A program made the translations under genes and the position numbers. From Aquamicrobium zhengzhouense (GTDB lineage: Bacteria > Pseudomonadota > Alphaproteobacteria > Rhizobiales > Rhizobiaceae), in the NCBI RefSeq assembly GCF_016124105.1, contig NZ_JADGMQ010000002.1, forward strand, positions 434,001 to 498,000: a DNA stretch of 64,000 nt, given 5' to 3'. Shown in pieces: positions 16,277-23,649 of the stretch (the stretch's first letter is position 1; each line of letters starts with the position of its first letter). Below the pieces are notes generated by a model. That model had not been told where the DNA came from. It searched no databases and saw only the letters and a program-made list of their open reading frames with translations.

Positions 16277-16321
16277 TCGGTAAAAATACCGAATATCAAT
16301 CAAATTCGGTAAATTAACCGA
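16277..16321. promoter_or_regulatory. Left operators (two 16-bp repressor sites)
   Basis: TCGGTAAAAATACCGA at 16277-16292 and TCGGTAAATTAACCGA at 16306-16321 are inverted repeats with centres 29 bp apart. They lie between the repressor stop and the first leftward early gene, the place of OL/pL in lambdoid phages. The same motif recurs three times upstream of the repressor. Confidence 0.8.
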
Positions 16322-16324
16322 ATC

Positions 16325-16981
16325 TCACATTGCAAGAATCGTTTTTCGAACCCGGCCAATGATGTCGGGCTCGACCCCATGTGGTAGCACAAAGGGTTGG
16401 TGCTGTGGGTTGGTGGATACCGGCTCCCACGTGTTCGGTGGGCGAAATCTCTTGTATGTAGCGCCGCCTTCACCATCTCCGATGATGTAGCAGGCATTTG
16501 GCACCAATCTTTTGTCTTTGCGGTTCACGAATATGATGCTGTCGTGCGGAGAGATGCGATTCATCGAGTCTCCGTCGACGCGCAGTGCGATCCAGTCGCC
16601 TGCAGGGTCCAGATCGGGTGCGTATACAGTGGGTGCGTATTCCAGTTCGTCGTCGTGTGCTTGCTCTGGCAGTGATAGCGCGCCTGCGCTGACCCATGAA
16701 ATCAATTTGGCAGGAACGAAGGAGTGATCGACGACATTGCCTTCGACGATCTCCGGCCCAGCTTCTTCAAGTAGCCATGCGACCGAAGTTTTGAGGGTGG
16801 GTGCTAGTTTGGCCAGGGTGCTGCTTGTTACTCCGCCCGTCTTGTGAGGGTCCTTTTCCACGGCGCGGCGGATATTTCGGATTGCCGAGTCGCTGAGCCC
16901 TGATTTTTTTGCGGCTGCTGACTCGCTCAGGCCTAGCGCCCGCAGGCGCTTATCTATCCGAGATAAAACATCTTTTAGCAT
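16325..16981 (-). CDS. CI-like phage repressor (XRE HTH plus S24 peptidase)
   Basis: 218 residues from ATG 16981. Residues about 5-65 form an XRE-type helix-turn-helix (SAAAKKSGLSDSAIRNIRRA). The C-terminal half is a LexA/UmuD-like S24 domain: self-cleavage site Ala99-Gly100 in VSAGALS, nucleophile Ser139 in DGDSMNR, and catalytic Lys177 in GATYKRF. All key residues are present, so it should be inactivated by RecA-stimulated autocleavage and the prophage should be DNA-damage inducible. It is flanked by its probable operators on both sides. Confidence 0.9.
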   Translation of the reverse strand: MLKDVLSRIDKRLRALGLSESAAAKKSGLSDSAIRNIRRAVEKDPHKTGGVTSSTLAKLAPTLKTSVAWLLEEAGPEIVEGNVVDHSFVPAKLISWVSAGALSLPEQAHDDELEYAPTVYAPDLDPAGDWIALRVDGDSMNRISPHDSIIFVNRKDKRLVPNACYIIGDGEGGATYKRFRPPNTWEPVSTNPQHQPFVLPHGVEPDIIGRVRKTILAM

Positions 16982-16982
16982 T

Positions 16983-17056
16983 CCGGTATTTTTACCGAAC
17001 GAACTGGAAAGTTGTATCGGTAAGATAACCGTTGACGAAATCGGTAAATTAACCGA
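16983..17056. promoter_or_regulatory. Right operators (three 16-bp repressor sites) and pR
   Basis: Three inverted repeats of the type TCGGTAWWWWWACCGA lie at 16983-16998, 17017-17032 and 17041-17056 between the repressor start and the first rightward gene. The first two vary in one or two positions. TTGACG at 17032-17037 is a good -35 for rightward transcription and touches two of the sites, so repressor binding would block it. This is the OR/pR region by position. Confidence 0.78.
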
Positions 17057-17069
17057 ATGTCTGGTCGAC

Positions 17070-17312
17070 ATGATCTCGATCTCCCACCTCCTAAGACTGG
17101 TTGATGCTTATGCCGCCGCGACGAGGCTGCCTGATGTAACAATCAGCCACCGCCTTTTCGGCGACAGCAAAAAGCTCGCGGCCCTAAGAGCCGGGGCGGA
17201 CATCACTGTCACCCGTTTTAACGGGGCGGTTCGCTGGTTCTCGGCCAACTGGCCGCTGGATGTTGAGTGGCCCGATTGCGTGGAGCGTCCTGAGCTGGAG
17301 GCCGCGGAATGA
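17070..17312 (+). CDS. First rightward early gene, Cro-position protein
   Basis: 80 residues. The segment HLLRLVDAYAAATRLPDVTI and FGDSKKLAALRAGADITVTR looks helical and DNA-binding-like, and the C-terminus (RWFSANWPLDVEWP) is Trp-rich. It is the first gene behind pR, where Cro normally lies. Similar small proteins occur in rhizobial prophages with no assigned function. A Cro-like role is inference from position. Confidence 0.65.
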   Translation: MISISHLLRLVDAYAAATRLPDVTISHRLFGDSKKLAALRAGADITVTRFNGAVRWFSANWPLDVEWPDCVERPELEAAE

Positions 17313-17581
17313 CCGCATTCAGCACTGATAAGTTGCTCTCCTTCCACTGCGCGGGGCCACGCGCGGTGGACGGGCATCCTGCGCCGGAGGCGTCGCCCGC
17401 CTCCCAAGCCCAAGCCCCCCAAAGGGCAGCCTTCGGCGCGGGACCTTCCTTTTCGGATGAGGGCGATCTGATCGCCGTTCCGCATTTCAAGCGCTTCGCG
17501 CATCTCCGGTTCGATGACGCCGACAAAGGGCTGAAGACGAAAGCGCTGCTTTCTCATGAAGGGCAGGGGAGGTGTAGATGA
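17309..17581 (+). CDS. Small phage protein of unknown function
   Basis: 90 residues; ATG overlaps the previous stop by four bases. The N-terminal half is Ala/Pro-rich (APEASPASQAQAPQRAA), the C-terminal half polar (FKRFAHLRFDDADKGLKTK). No family is recognised. The overlap is the main support; it ends 5 bases before the convergent gene at 17587. Confidence 0.5.
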   Translation: MTAFSTDKLLSFHCAGPRAVDGHPAPEASPASQAQAPQRAAFGAGPSFSDEGDLIAVPHFKRFAHLRFDDADKGLKTKALLSHEGQGRCR

Positions 17582-17586
17582 GCGCA

Positions 17587-17874
17587 CTACTTTCCCAGGC
17601 GTCGCCTTGCTTCGATGCGCGCATATTCCATGCGAGCCTTGGCGGCGGGGTTTGTTCCACGGGAGGCACACCAGTCGCAGAAGCCAGCCGGGTTCAGCAT
17701 GACACGGACGACTTTGACGCCATTGTCTTGCTGGCTTTTCTCCAGCTGCACAGCGTTTCGGAACCATTCGAAATAGGTCGGTGGCAGAGAATCGCCGTCG
17801 ATCATGACGCGCCGGATTTCGGCGTAGTCGCTCTCGCGGTACCAGGGAATACCGAGGAATTCGGGGTAAAACAC
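17587..17874 (-). CDS. Conserved phage-associated protein of unknown function
   Basis: 95 residues. The string FLGIPWYRESDYAEIRRVMI, then PPTYFEWFRNAVQLEKSQ and FCDWCASRGTNPAAKARMEY, matches a small conserved protein seen in alphaproteobacterial genomes and prophages. Function unknown. It is a single leftward gene inside the rightward early region, with a ribosome site (GGAGAG) upstream of ATG 17874, and may have its own promoter in the spacer before the tRNA. Confidence 0.72.
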   Translation of the reverse strand: MFYPEFLGIPWYRESDYAEIRRVMIDGDSLPPTYFEWFRNAVQLEKSQQDNGVKVVRVMLNPAGFCDWCASRGTNPAAKARMEYARIEARRRLGK

Positions 17875-18025
17875 AGCTCTCTCCAGAAGTGTCTGGTTTC
17901 ATCATTCCCCTATCCTCGAACAGTTGCAACCAGATGTGTTGGTGCTCAAGCGATAACCTGCGAGCCGAGCATGGGGCGGGAAGGCATGCCTTTGGGTGCC
18001 TTTCCGCCGCCGCAGGTTTCTCATC

Positions 18026-18100
18026 TGCAGAGTAGAGCAGCGGTAGCTCGCCGGTCTCATAAGCCGGAGGTCGCCAGTTCGAGTCTGGCCCCCGCAACCA
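18026..18100 (+). tRNA. Phage-borne tRNA with CAT anticodon (Met or Ile2)
   Basis: D-arm GAGC-GCTC, anticodon stem CCGGT/GCCGG around CTCATAA, T-arm GCCAG-TTCGAGT-CTGGC and an encoded 3' CCA. The acceptor TGCAGAG pairs with CCCCGCA except for two A-C mismatches. The first pair is T-A and the anticodon stem lacks the three G-C pairs of initiator tRNA, so it is elongator-Met or, if modified with lysidine, Ile-like. The mismatches may mean it is decaying. Confidence 0.75.
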
Positions 18101-18300
18101 GTTTTGTCAGTGCGCGTGCCCGCGTTGTGGGCCGGGAGGGCGGGTCGCAAGCTCTCCCGGAACCACAGGGGCCGCCATGATCTGATGTGTGCGCGGGCGT
18201 TATCCATGCCTGCACTCTGAATCAATCCAACCCATCCCTTAACGGGAAAAAACGTCGGGATTTCCCGGCGCGGGAAAGCTTTTGCCTAACGAGGACCAGC

Positions 18301-18792
18301 ATGGACAGCACCGAACCTCGCGAATTCTCAGAACGTTGGCGCATGCGGCTTCTGGCTGCGCAGACTGATCTGATCGACGCCTATGGCGGCTGCAAGCGCG
18401 TGGTCGAGAAGCTGTCGGTTTCGAAGAGCCAGGTCGGGCGCTGGTATGGCGGCGTGGATCGCGACACGATGCCAACGCCGATCGTCATGGCGCTGGAAGG
18501 TTATGTCGGCCGCCCGATCGTCACGGCGATCATGATCGAGTTCCTCGGTTTTGAGCTTACTGGAAACGCGGCTGCGCGGGAGCGCGAATTCTGCCTGTCC
18601 ATGCTCAATGCCGACCTCGTCGAAGCCGCTGGCAACATGATGGTCGAGACGGTGCGCGCAAAGGCGGACGGCATCATCACGCCAGCCGAGGCGATCGCGC
18701 TGCGCAACCAGTCGCGCCAGATCGGCAAGCTTCAAGCTCAAATCGATGATCTTTTGGCGGCGACCGTCGCCCGCGAAGGCGGGGGGGCATGA
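18301..18792 (+). CDS. CII-like phage regulatory protein
   Basis: 163 residues from ATG 18301. The N-terminal DAYGGCKRVVEKLSVSKSQV with GRWYGGVDRDTMPTP is a helix-turn-helix similar to phage CII-type regulators that sense sequence with a tetrameric HTH. The C-terminal third (RNQSRQIGKLQAQIDDLLAA) is a likely coiled coil for oligomerisation. It starts the main rightward early operon, in which genes overlap by one to four bases. A transcription or replication control role is inferred. Confidence 0.68.
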   Translation: MDSTEPREFSERWRMRLLAAQTDLIDAYGGCKRVVEKLSVSKSQVGRWYGGVDRDTMPTPIVMALEGYVGRPIVTAIMIEFLGFELTGNAAAREREFCLSMLNADLVEAAGNMMVETVRAKADGIITPAEAIALRNQSRQIGKLQAQIDDLLAATVAREGGGA

Positions 18793-19661
18793 TGCGCTCG
18801 ATCGATGTCTCCAAACTCAAGCGGCCAGCCAATGTTAATCCGGGCCCTGCGCCGATGCTGCAGTGGATCCGGATCGAGCATCTTGTCGTAGATGACAGCT
18901 ATCAGCGCGATTTGAAGGCGGGCAACTGGAAGGCGATCCAGCGGATCGCGGACGGATTCCGCTGGTCGCGTTTTTCGCCGGTCTTCGTCGCCCCTGTCGA
19001 GGGTGGTCGCTTTGCCGTCATCGATGGGCAGCACCGGACACATGCAGCGGCGATCTGCGGCTTTGCCGAAGTGCCGTGTCAGGTGGTGCAGATGAGCCTG
19101 GAAGAACAGGCCGCCAGCTTTGCTGCTGTCAACGGCCTCGTGACCAAGGTGACGCTGCAGCAGATCTTCAAGGCGGCACTGACCGCTGGCGAAAATTGGG
19201 CCGTCGAGTGCGACAGGATTTGCCGGGACGCCGGATCCAGGCTGATGACGTATCTCGCGACGACCGACGCGAAGAAGCCGGGCGAGATTTACGCGATCGC
19301 GCTGATCCGCAGCTATCAGGAGCGCGGTAAAGGGCAACTCGTCACCTTTGCCTTGAAATCCTTGCGCGACTCCGAGGGTGGGCAGGACGCGGTGATGTGG
19401 AGCAATGACGTGCTGAAGGCGTTGCTTTCGGCAGTCGTCGATCGGCCCTGGCTGCACAAGCAGAACGTCAATCTTGCCGGCTTCCTCGATCGCTTCGACA
19501 TTTTTGCTGCGATTGATCGGGCGGAGGATTTTGCGCGGCAAAAGCGGCGCCAGGGTCATGTCGGCATCTCCCGCTGGGACATTGCCGCGGCTGAGATCGG
19601 CGAAGGCCTCGACAAGGCCTTTCCGCAGCGCATCGCGCTGCCGAAGGCGGAGGTGGCGTGA
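18789..19661 (+). CDS. ParB-like nuclease-fold protein (DUF6551-like)
   Basis: 290 residues. The N-terminal part has the ParB/Srx fold signature: IEHLVVDDSYQRDLKAGNW, a central FRWSRFSPVFVAP and the phosphate-binding FAVIDGQHRTHAA. This matches DUF6551/ParB-N phage proteins. The C-terminal half is helical. It overlaps the upstream gene as ATGA. Such proteins bind nucleotide triphosphates and DNA, but the phage role is not known. Confidence 0.8.
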   Translation: MMRSIDVSKLKRPANVNPGPAPMLQWIRIEHLVVDDSYQRDLKAGNWKAIQRIADGFRWSRFSPVFVAPVEGGRFAVIDGQHRTHAAAICGFAEVPCQVVQMSLEEQAASFAAVNGLVTKVTLQQIFKAALTAGENWAVECDRICRDAGSRLMTYLATTDAKKPGEIYAIALIRSYQERGKGQLVTFALKSLRDSEGGQDAVMWSNDVLKALLSAVVDRPWLHKQNVNLAGFLDRFDIFAAIDRAEDFARQKRRQGHVGISRWDIAAAEIGEGLDKAFPQRIALPKAEVA

Positions 19662-20155
19662 TGTCGGCATCTGTTATCACAACGCCGGCGCCCTGGTCTG
19701 ATGATGAAATTGCACTTGCCGCGCGCCTTTGGGGCAAGGATGGCCGCTCCGCAACAGAAATTGCAGCCGTGCTTAGCCGGCGCTTCGGCACGAACCGCCG
19801 TGATGTCCACGTGCTGCGTCTGGCGAACCGGCTGCGCAATCTGTTTCCGCCGCGCGGTGAGGGGCACCGCTCGCTCAGCCGGGTCTTCGACCGGCTCGGC
19901 AAGGCCAGCGACTATGTTGAGCGCCCGAGCAAGGGCGAGGCAGCTGCCTATGACGCTGCCAGCCGCAAGCTGACGCTCGTCCAGCTGGGTTCGTGCCAGT
20001 GCCGGTTCCCAGTCGAATCATCCGGCACCACACATCTTTTCTGCGGCGCGCGGACCGAGCCGCTGCGTCCCTACTGCCAGCATCACGAGATCCGTGCCTC
20101 CGCGCGCGGGCTGATGCAGGGCGCGATTCAAGCCAGCCAGGAGGAAGGTGTCTGA
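19661..20155 (+). CDS. GcrA-like cell-cycle regulator
   Basis: 164 residues. The N-terminal [28 protein letters not shown] with the following [13 protein letters not shown] is the GcrA DNA-binding region; the C-terminus holds the conserved [17 protein letters not shown] and RPYCQHH segments that contact sigma-70. GcrA activates promoters with methylated GANTC sites in alphaproteobacteria. The host should have its own gcrA, so this phage copy may redirect RNA polymerase or respond to methylation. The insertion between the two halves is longer than in host GcrA. It is in an operon with a GapR-like gene. Confidence 0.78.
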   Translation: MSASVITTPAPWSDDEIALAARLWGKDGRSATEIAAVLSRRFGTNRRDVHVLRLANRLRNLFPPRGEGHRSLSRVFDRLGKASDYVERPSKGEAAAYDAASRKLTLVQLGSCQCRFPVESSGTTHLFCGARTEPLRPYCQHHEIRASARGLMQGAIQASQEEGV

Positions 20156-20493
20156 TGGTCGAGGATTTTTACGATCCCACCGCGACGGCGGCGAATTTCA
20201 AAGAGCGGCCGGGAAAACAACTCAGGCCTGAGACCGTCGATGAAGAAACTGGCGGCTCCAACACGATCGCGGCTGGGCATCTGCGGGCCTTCATCGAGCG
20301 CATCGAGCGGCTTGAGGAAGAGAAGGCGGCAATCTCCGACGACATCAAGCAGGTCTTTGCCGAGGCCAAGGGCAACGGCTTCGATACGAAGACGATGCGC
20401 ACAATCATCCGCCTGCGCAAGAAGGATCAGGCGGAGCGCGAAGAGGAAGAGGCGATGCTGGACCTCTATATGTCGGCGCTGGGAATGGTGTGA
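20155..20493 (+). CDS. GapR-like DNA-binding protein (DUF2312)
   Basis: 112 residues. The stretch [20 protein letters not shown] plus [20 protein letters not shown] and IIRLRKKD is the diagnostic DUF2312/GapR domain, which forms a tetrameric clamp on overtwisted DNA ahead of replication and transcription. The N-terminal 35 residues are a phage-specific lead. The ATG overlaps the stop of the GcrA-like gene. A role in protecting or organising replicating phage DNA is inference. Confidence 0.85.
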   Translation: MVEDFYDPTATAANFKERPGKQLRPETVDEETGGSNTIAAGHLRAFIERIERLEEEKAAISDDIKQVFAEAKGNGFDTKTMRTIIRLRKKDQAEREEEEAMLDLYMSALGMV

Positions 20494-21722
20494 TGAACAC
20501 CCCGATTGTCCTTCCTGATGCTTCCGACATTGCTGCGGTCGTGCTGCGCGCCCGTGCGTTGCTCGATGACGGCGACGTGATGGCGGCACGCTTGCTGGCC
20601 GCTGGCGCTTACGACCAGGCGAAAGCGGCGGCCGGTTATGCGCAGCGCTTTGGTGCGGCAGAGCGGCTGCTTGGCAAGGCGCGGCAGCTGCAAGGGGAAG
20701 CCCTGCTGATCGAGGCGCAGGCGAAAGTGCGCCTCGCTGACGAATATGATGCCGCCCAGGCAGCGGGCGAAGTCGCATCCAGAGGGCGCCCGAAAAACGT
20801 TCCAGACGGGAACATTATTACGGCGGCGGACGCTGGTCTTTCCCGCAAGGAGATTCACGAGGCGCGGAGCCTGCGCGACGCTGAGCGTGAAACTCCCGGC
20901 ATCGTCGAGCGCGCCATTGCCGCACGGCTGGAAGCAGGACTTGAGCCGAGCCGCGCCAGCTTGCGTGCCAACATCGGTACAAAAAGTGCCACCAGAGAAG
21001 AGCGCGGTCACAACCTCTATGAAACCCCGATTGAGGCCATGCGCACGTTGCTGGCGTTGGAGCGGTTTCACGCTGTACCCGGGATTCTCGAGCCTGCCTG
21101 CGGTAAGGGCGCGATCCTTCGCCCGCTGGAGGAGACCGGCTATGACGTCGCTATTGCCGACCTTATCGACTACGGCACGGTGACTCGCGACGGTGAGTGC
21201 CAGTTGGTTGGCGACTTCCTTAAAACGAGCGAATCTACAGGCCGCGATATCGTCGGCAACCCGCCCTATGGCGATGTGCTCAACCGCTTCATTGCCCATG
21301 CGCTGCGTGTTCATCGCCCGCGCAAGATGGCGCTGCTCTTAAACCTCAACTTCCTGTGCGGCTTTGACGATCCGGAGCGTTGCTTTGCAATGGATGAGAA
21401 CCCGCCAGCGCGGGTGCATGTGTTCTCACGCCGGCTGCCGATGATGCATCGCGACGGATGGGAGGGGCCGCATGCTTCCAGCAGCATGAACACAGGCTGG
21501 TTTGTGTGGGAGCTCGACCGGCATGGGCGCTACGGCGGGCCAACCGAGCTTCGCCGGGTTGACTGGAAAGATTATCAGGAACGGCCGGCGTTGCCGCCGC
21601 TGAACGAAAGGCTGAAGAGCTCCGCTAGCATGGCACTGGCGGACAAGCTGATTGCGGTCGAGGCGGCTCGTGTTGCTGCGCACTCTTCCCGCTCGCGCAC
21701 CCAAGCAGGAGCGGACGCATGA
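20493..21722 (+). CDS. Phage DNA adenine N6-methyltransferase-like protein
   Basis: 409 residues. The C-terminal part is a SAM-dependent DNA methyltransferase: ILEPACGKGAILRPLEETGY (motif I region, about residue 197 on) and the catalytic DIVGNPPYGD with NPPY near residues 256-259, typical of N6-adenine enzymes. The first 150 residues are helical and Ala-rich and lack a recognised domain; they resemble phage proteins that bind DNA or Dna-like partners. It may protect phage DNA or alter host methylation, perhaps with the GcrA-like regulator, which in hosts reads adenine methylation. The target site cannot be predicted. Confidence 0.8.
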   Translation: MNTPIVLPDASDIAAVVLRARALLDDGDVMAARLLAAGAYDQAKAAAGYAQRFGAAERLLGKARQLQGEALLIEAQAKVRLADEYDAAQAAGEVASRGRPKNVPDGNIITAADAGLSRKEIHEARSLRDAERETPGIVERAIAARLEAGLEPSRASLRANIGTKSATREERGHNLYETPIEAMRTLLALERFHAVPGILEPACGKGAILRPLEETGYDVAIADLIDYGTVTRDGECQLVGDFLKTSESTGRDIVGNPPYGDVLNRFIAHALRVHRPRKMALLLNLNFLCGFDDPERCFAMDENPPARVHVFSRRLPMMHRDGWEGPHASSSMNTGWFVWELDRHGRYGGPTELRRVDWKDYQERPALPPLNERLKSSASMALADKLIAVEAARVAAHSSRSRTQAGADA

Positions 21723-22000
21723 GCACGCTGCTGCCCATCATCGAGCAGATGTATCAGGCGGAAGATGATCGCGCGCGGGCGCGGATCTTGCTGCAATGCC
21801 CGGACATCATCCTTCTCAAATATCGCGAGCTGTTCGAGGCTGCCTGCCGGCGGGCGGGGTTTGATCTTGGTCTGGAGTTTATCGAGCTTCGCCGGGTCGG
21901 CTGGCACGAAGTGCGCGGACCTGATGGCCGTCGCAAGGGTGGCGAGCATGAGCTGGCGCGCGAAGCGTTTGCGCGATTCTCCTGCGGGGAGATTGGCTGA
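21719..22000 (+). CDS. Small phage protein of unknown function
   Basis: 93 residues; the region DRARARILLQCPDIILLKYR and ELFEAACRRAGFDLGLEFI is helical, and the C-terminus is charged. It overlaps both neighbours (ATGA at 21719, one base at 22000), so it is part of the early operon. I do not recognise the family. Confidence 0.62.
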   Translation: MSTLLPIIEQMYQAEDDRARARILLQCPDIILLKYRELFEAACRRAGFDLGLEFIELRRVGWHEVRGPDGRRKGGEHELAREAFARFSCGEIG

Positions 22001-22443
22001 TGTCTGCCTCCCTTTATACCCAGCCCTTTATTCAGCAGGCCCATGCAAAGCGGGTGCTTGCGGAACTGCAGCGCCGAATTCGAGAAGCGCAGGAACACGA
22101 GCGACAGCTTGAGGCTGCGGCGCGCGCCAAGGCGGATGCCATCCTCGAGGACGCCTATCAGGAAGCGCGCATCATCATGCGGCGTGCTGCTGACGAGGCG
22201 AAAGTGCCGAAACGGCTGGTGATCGAAATCATCGCAGAGGTTGCAAAACAGCACGGTTTTGCGGCGACGGCGCTCCGTGGGAAGCAGGTGACCGCACTTG
22301 CTGCACGCCGGGCAAGGCGCGAGGCGATACGCGCTGTCGCGGCGGAGCGCAAGGACCTCAGCTACGCGGAAATTGCGAGGCGGTTCGGCGTCGGTCCACG
22401 CCTGGTACATGAGGCCGTGAACCCGAGGCGCAGCCATGGATAA
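22000..22443 (+). CDS. Coiled-coil protein with DnaA domain IV-like HTH
   Basis: 147 residues. Residues about 20-65 are a charged coiled coil (LQRRIREAQEHERQLEAAAR). The C-terminal part, IIAEVAKQHGFAATALRGK, then ARRARREAIRAVAAE and YAEIARRFGVGPRLVHEAV, matches the DNA-binding domain IV of DnaA. There is no AAA+ domain, so it cannot be a full initiator. It may bind origin-like sites on the phage or host chromosome. Overlapping starts put it in the early operon. Confidence 0.72.
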   Translation: MSASLYTQPFIQQAHAKRVLAELQRRIREAQEHERQLEAAARAKADAILEDAYQEARIIMRRAADEAKVPKRLVIEIIAEVAKQHGFAATALRGKQVTALAARRARREAIRAVAAERKDLSYAEIARRFGVGPRLVHEAVNPRRSHG

Positions 22444-22966
22444 GGCAGCGGAGGCGGCGATGCTGGCGAAGATCCGCGCGCTTGTTGCTGCGCATGACGG
22501 GCACGGATGGGAGCTTGGCAGCGAAGGCGACGGGATGATCCTTGCTGCCGCCGGACGGGATGGCTCCAACGTCATCGTCGCCCGCTTCTCGCCTCATGCA
22601 ACGATTGACGAGATGCAGCTGTCATCCGGCGCGCTCGACTATTGCCGGTTCCTGCTGTCCCTCGTCGATCGGGCGATCGTGGCGATGAAGGCGGCAGAGC
22701 AGCGGGAGCCGGAACCAGAAGCTCGCCGCGCGCCGAATTATTCCGCGGAAGCGGCGATGCTGTGCGGCTCGCCCGCCTTCAAGAAATTTCTGATGGAGCG
22801 GCACGGGCTGGAAAGCCCTGCAACGGATGAGCGCGTGGCCCAGAAGCTGCGCAGCCTCCTTAGGGTCACCAGCCGCCGCGAAATCAACGAAAGCGATGCT
22901 GTGCGCGACCGCTGGGTCCGCCTGCGCGCTGACTTCAACTTCTGGAAGGGGAGGGACGTGGTTTGA
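22436..22966 (+). CDS. Phage protein of unknown function
   Basis: 176 residues. The first part (KIRALVAAHDGHGWELGSEG, then GSNVIVARFSPHATIDE) alternates strands and helices, and the end (RDRWVRLRADFNFWKG) is aromatic-rich. The start overlaps the previous gene by 8 bases and the stop overlaps the next start. No catalytic motif or family is recognised. Confidence 0.62.
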   Translation: MDKAAEAAMLAKIRALVAAHDGHGWELGSEGDGMILAAAGRDGSNVIVARFSPHATIDEMQLSSGALDYCRFLLSLVDRAIVAMKAAEQREPEPEARRAPNYSAEAAMLCGSPAFKKFLMERHGLESPATDERVAQKLRSLLRVTSRREINESDAVRDRWVRLRADFNFWKGRDVV

Positions 22967-23649
22967 GCCTGCGTGTCCTTATTGGCTGCGAGTATTCCGG
23001 GATCTTCCGGCGCGCTTTTGCCGCGCAAGGGCATGATGTCTGGTCATGCGATCTGCTACCCGCAGAAGATGGCAGCAACAGGCATATTCGCGGCGATGTC
23101 CGTGAGATCCTCGACGAGGGCTGGGACCTGCTGGTCGTTGCTCATCCGCCTTGCACACGGCTTTGCCGATCGGGTCGGCGCTGGCTTTCCGGGCCGGGCA
23201 ATATGACGCCGCCAAAAAAGCTGCCGCGCGGCCGCACCTGGCAGAGCATGATCGACGAATTCGAGGCCGGGCTTGATCTCTTCATCGCGTGCTGGCGCGC
23301 CCCGGTGCCGCGTGTCGCGATCGAGAACCCCGAGATGCACGACATTGCGCGGGCGCGTATGCCCGCCGATCTGCCGAGACCACAAATCGTCCAGCCATTC
23401 TGGTTCGGGCATCCCGAATACAAGGCAACCGGCTGGTATCTGCGCGGACTTCCCGAGCTTGTCGACACCAGCCGGCTTCCAGAGCCGCCGCGCGGCAGTG
23501 ACGAGTGGAAGGCGTGGAACCGGGTCTGGCGGATGCCCCGCAGTCCGCAGCGGGCGCATGAGCGGTCACGTTCTTTCCCTGGCATGGCCGAAGCAGCCGC
23601 CGAGCAATGGGGTGGCCATGCCCTTGCCGAAATCAGGGAGGCGGCATGA
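22963..23649 (+). CDS. DNA cytosine C5-methyltransferase-like phage protein
   Basis: 228 residues from TTG 22963, which overlaps the upstream TGA. VLIGCEYSGIFRRAFAAQGH is a motif-I-like SAM site, WSCDLLPA follows, and VVAHPPCTRLC supplies a Pro-Pro-Cys with the Cys in the position of the C5-methylase nucleophile. VAIENPEMHDIA corresponds to the ENV motif. The protein is short and lacks a clear target-recognition domain, as in other phage members of this family. Activity is therefore uncertain. It gives the phage a second methylase-like gene in one operon. Confidence 0.75.
   Translation: MSLRVLIGCEYSGIFRRAFAAQGHDVWSCDLLPAEDGSNRHIRGDVREILDEGWDLLVVAHPPCTRLCRSGRRWLSGPGNMTPPKKLPRGRTWQSMIDEFEAGLDLFIACWRAPVPRVAIENPEMHDIARARMPADLPRPQIVQPFWFGHPEYKATGWYLRGLPELVDTSRLPEPPRGSDEWKAWNRVWRMPRSPQRAHERSRSFPGMAEAAAEQWGGHALAEIREAA

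Noticed and set aside
17108-18097. 329-codon leftward open frame
   Set aside because: Runs through a tRNA gene and a supported leftward gene in another frame; the stretch over the tRNA gives the known spurious peptide type.
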